Part shown: positions 33,838 to 36,136 of the stretch, in pieces
Position numbering within the stretch: the stretch's first letter is position 1
Layout: each line of letters begins with the position of its first letter
Assembly (NCBI GenBank): GCA_002746115.1
Contig: NVXL01000018.1
Coordinates: 19,087-55,222 of the forward strand
DNA from: Alteromonadaceae bacterium
GTDB lineage: Bacteria > Pseudomonadota > Gammaproteobacteria > Pseudomonadales > Cellvibrionaceae
Reading direction: 5' to 3'
Length of the DNA: 36,136 nucleotides
The notes under the pieces: model-generated
Told to the model about the DNA's origin: nothing
Database searches by the model: none
What the model saw: only the letters and a program-made list of their open reading frames with translations
Position numbers and translations under genes: made by a program

Positions 33838-36136
33838 CTATTTGCGGCCGCGCTTGCGCAAGCCCATACGCTCTCGTCGTCTTGAGGCGCGATCGCTACT
33901 TTTCTTCAATGACTTATTTTGATCATCGGAATTCAAAAACTCCGTCAAAGACTTAATCGTTGGGAAGCGATAAAGATCCGTCAATGATATTGGTTTCTCC
34001 ACCTGCTCTTTTAATAATTGATGCACCCGCACAATTAACAAAGAATGGCCACCAAGGTCAAAGAAGTTATCTTTAACGCCGATTTTATCTAGGTGTAAAG
34101 TCTCCTGCCAGATATTCACAATGGTCTCTTGCAGCTGATCTTCGGGAGCTTCGTACTCAGCGGTAGCGCTTTGCGAGGTGCCAGGTACTGGCAGCTGCTT
34201 GCGATCAAGCTTGCCGTTAGGCGTCAACGGCATGGCATCCAGTATCACCACATCATTTGGCACCATGTATTCTGGCAAGTTCTTACGTAAGTGCTCACGA
34301 ATATCGTTAGCATCTGGCGCCGCACCCTGCGGAACCATATACGCAACTAAGCGCTGATCACCCGGGTTATCTTCACGTAGTAACAATACACAATCGCGTA
34401 CCGCCTCGTGATTACCCAGCATGGCCTCAATTTCGCCAAGCTCAATTCGGTAGCCTCGGATTTTAACTTGATGATCGATACGACCAAGAAACTCAATCAC
34501 GCCATCGTCACGATATTTGGCTAAATCACCGGTCCAATACATCCGTGAGCCATCGTCTTTAAATGGGTTCGGAATAAAACGTTCATCGGTTAAATCAGGG
34601 CGATTCAAATAACCGCGTACCACGCCTTGGCCGCCAATGAATAAATCCCCCGGAACCCCAATAGGCGTTGGCTGGCGATTTTCATCAAGAATATAAATAT
34701 CCGTATTGGCAATCGGACGACCGATAGGAATATTACCCGGATCTTCCACTTCTTGAGTCGTCGACCAAATCGTGGTTTCAGTCGGTCCGTACATATTCGT
34801 CAGACGACCGTTTAAAATTTCTTTTAAGTCTTTCGCTAAGGCATTCGGGAAGGCTTCACCACCGACCATCATATGTTTGAGCTTGCCCATTTGCTGACGC
34901 GCTTCCGGATCAAAACTTAACATACGCGCCATAGATGGCGTGCACTGAAAATGAGTCACTTCGTGGCGTTCTAGTTGAGCAGGTAAGGTTTGATCAAGCT
35001 CTTGCTCGCTCTCAGGAATATCCGCCAATGCGTTAGCGCTGTCGCGGACTTCTTTCAGCAAGGGCAGGCTTTGCATAACCGCGTCAGTCTCAACACCAAA
35101 GTCGAGTAGACAAGCAATCTCGTCAATTTCAGCGCCCTTACAGCGGTCGATCATTTTATTACAGGTTTCAACCGTGCCAAACAGGCCGCTGTTTTCAAAA
35201 TAACGCTCAAACGCAAAATCCAAGATCGTATCCGTCTCTTCAGCGCTTAGGTTTTTAATATTAATATCTTCGACTTTAGCATCTTGCCCACCAGGGCGTT
35301 TAAATGCCGGAAAGGACCAAGCAAAGTCGATCACCAATTTCATGGCGCTGCGTAAATACTCCTTCATCGGCTCACGCACGATTTCACGCACTTCGTCGTT
35401 ACACTCCCCCACAAAGGTATGCAACATCAAGGTGACCTTACCCGCTGCTGGGTCTAGCCCGGCTTCTTTGCGCGCTTCGCGGTAAATACGGATCTTCTCG
35501 GTAACTTCTTCAATGTTTTGACCCAGCAAATGCGTCAATACATTCACGCCTTTGGCACCGGCTTGCCGATAAGATTCTGGGTTACCTGCCGTCGTTAACC
35601 AAACAGGCAGCTCTTTTTGCACTGGACGCGGCAAGGTGAATACCTCAACCATATCGCCCATTGGGTTTTCAAACTCAACGCCTTCACCGCGCCAAAGTTT
35701 TTTTACTGTCTCGATTTGATCCAACATCACTTGCTTGTTGTTCTTGTGATTCTCAGGCTTGATAATAAAGTCATTCGGCTGCCAACCCGCAGCAAAAGAC
35801 AAACCGACACGACCATCGGATAAGTTATCAATCACCGACCAATCTTCAGCAATTCGCACCGGATGATGTAAGGGCGAGACGATCGAGCCAGAACGAATCG
35901 CGACGTTTTTAGTAATCGCCGCTAAAGCCGCACAGGTAACTGCCGGGTTCGGATACGGACCACCAAAGGCGCTAAAGTGACGCTCTGGCGTCCAAACCGA
36001 ATCAAAGCCGTTTTCATCAAAATACTTAGCGCCATCAAGCATAAGCTTGTATTTTTCACGCCCTGGAGCATCGTCATTGCCCCACATAAACATGCCGAAC
36101 TCCATCGGACGACGTTGGACTTTTTTCGATACGCCA
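33838..36136 (-). CDS. NRPS, partial: adenylation domain interrupted by a luciferase-like monooxygenase, then PCP
   Basis: The 5' end lies outside the window. The frame stays open to the edge (GVSKKVQRRP precedes the first Met at 36105, with no ribosome-binding site), so 36105 is not a true start. Numbering from that Met, residues 1-~347 form a luciferase-like, FMN-dependent monooxygenase domain of the natural-product type (MupA/Atu3671-like; RSGSIVSPLHHPVRIAEDWS, GRVGLSFAAGW). From ~375 the text becomes adenylation domain (QLERHEVTHFQCTPSMARML), then A5 NMYGPTETT (437), A6, A7 YWTGDL, A8 GRIDHQVKIRGYRIELGEIE, A9 and A10 NGKLDR. PCP S688 is in DLGGHSL. Motifs A1-A4 are absent here and should lie upstream, so the oxygenase is inserted between A4 and A5. 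The protein ends in a strongly basic tail (SSDRASRRRERMGLRKRGRK). It likely loads an amino acid, oxidises it or the chain, and passes it to the PKS. Confidence 0.9.
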   Translation of the reverse strand, partial: GVSKKVQRRPMEFGMFMWGNDDAPGREKYKLMLDGAKYFDENGFDSVWTPERHFSAFGGPYPNPAVTCAALAAITKNVAIRSGSIVSPLHHPVRIAEDWSVIDNLSDGRVGLSFAAGWQPNDFIIKPENHKNNKQVMLDQIETVKKLWRGEGVEFENPMGDMVEVFTLPRPVQKELPVWLTTAGNPESYRQAGAKGVNVLTHLLGQNIEEVTEKIRIYREARKEAGLDPAAGKVTLMLHTFVGECNDEVREIVREPMKEYLRSAMKLVIDFAWSFPAFKRPGGQDAKVEDINIKNLSAEETDTILDFAFERYFENSGLFGTVETCNKMIDRCKGAEIDEIACLLDFGVETDAVMQSLPLLKEVRDSANALADIPESEQELDQTLPAQLERHEVTHFQCTPSMARMLSFDPEARQQMGKLKHMMVGGEAFPNALAKDLKEILNGRLTNMYGPTETTIWSTTQEVEDPGNIPIGRPIANTDIYILDENRQPTPIGVPGDLFIGGQGVVRGYLNRPDLTDERFIPNPFKDDGSRMYWTGDLAKYRDDGVIEFLGRIDHQVKIRGYRIELGEIEAMLGNHEAVRDCVLLLREDNPGDQRLVAYMVPQGAAPDANDIREHLRKNLPEYMVPNDVVILDAMPLTPNGKLDRKQLPVPGTSQSATAEYEAPEDQLQETIVNIWQETLHLDKIGVKDNFFDLGGHSLLIVRVHQLLKEQVEKPISLTDLYRFPTIKSLTEFLNSDDQNKSLKKSSDRASRRRERMGLRKRGRK

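Noticed and set aside
36103-36105. ATG at 36105 as the start of a stand-alone monooxygenase-adenylation gene
   Set aside because: The frame stays open to the window edge with sensible residues, no Shine-Dalgarno precedes the ATG, and adenylation motifs A1-A4 would be missing without an upstream part.

Overview
The window looks like a chromosomal segment of a free-living marine gammaproteobacterium. RimO, a FusA2-like EF-G, YegD, cytochrome b561, an MltF-like lytic transglycosylase and very large two-component propeller sensor kinases together suggest a Cellvibrionales-like (Saccharophagus/Teredinibacter-type) organism. This placement is inference from gene content only. I saw no tRNA, rRNA, CRISPR array, transposase or phage gene.

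Layout. (1) 1-2563: a degenerate receiver-CheX protein and a small Cys-rich protein, both on the minus strand and separated by gene-poor DNA with several palindromes. (2) 2564-5369: a plus-strand run of an orphan ABC ATPase, cytochrome b561 and rimO. A hairpin lies directly in front of the first start codon. (3) 5426-8491: a minimal nucleotidyltransferase (YcgL/RlaP type) and an EF-G paralogue, both minus strand. The EF-G gene has a recognisable promoter and terminator. (4) 8828-18929: a plus-strand signalling block. Two paralogous periplasmic double-propeller histidine kinases flank a lipoprotein lytic transglycosylase that carries two tandem solute-binding domains. The second kinase is a complete hybrid (kinase plus receiver). 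The first has Gln in place of the phosphoacceptor His, and its receiver survives only as an out-of-frame, N-terminally truncated remnant. (5) 19057-26383: minus-strand genes for a secreted seven-repeat FG-GAP/ASPIC-UnbV protein, an unrecognised 169-residue protein, a YegD-type Hsp70 relative, and a lipoprotein fusing a PQQ sugar dehydrogenase to a di-heme cytochrome c module. (6) 26546-36136: the terminal part of a minus-strand NRPS/PKS assembly line that continues beyond the window.

The assembly line is the most striking part. The NRPS gene, which runs off the right edge, carries a luciferase-like flavin monooxygenase (LLM) domain immediately followed by the second half of an adenylation domain, then a carrier protein. 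The monooxygenase therefore appears to be inserted inside the adenylation domain. It hands over to a single-module PKS with domain order KS-AT-KR-DH-ACP-TE (KR before DH, not the usual order), which should extend once, reduce, dehydrate and release the chain. A small flavin reductase follows on the same strand and is the obvious supplier of reduced flavin to the LLM domain. The NRPS ends in a strongly basic tail and the PKS begins with a short acidic segment, which may serve as a docking pair.

The signalling block is the second point of interest. It pairs a sensing-type peptidoglycan lytic enzyme with two duplicated sensor kinases, one of them apparently decaying or converted to a pseudokinase. 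Its signal and target cannot be read from the sequence.
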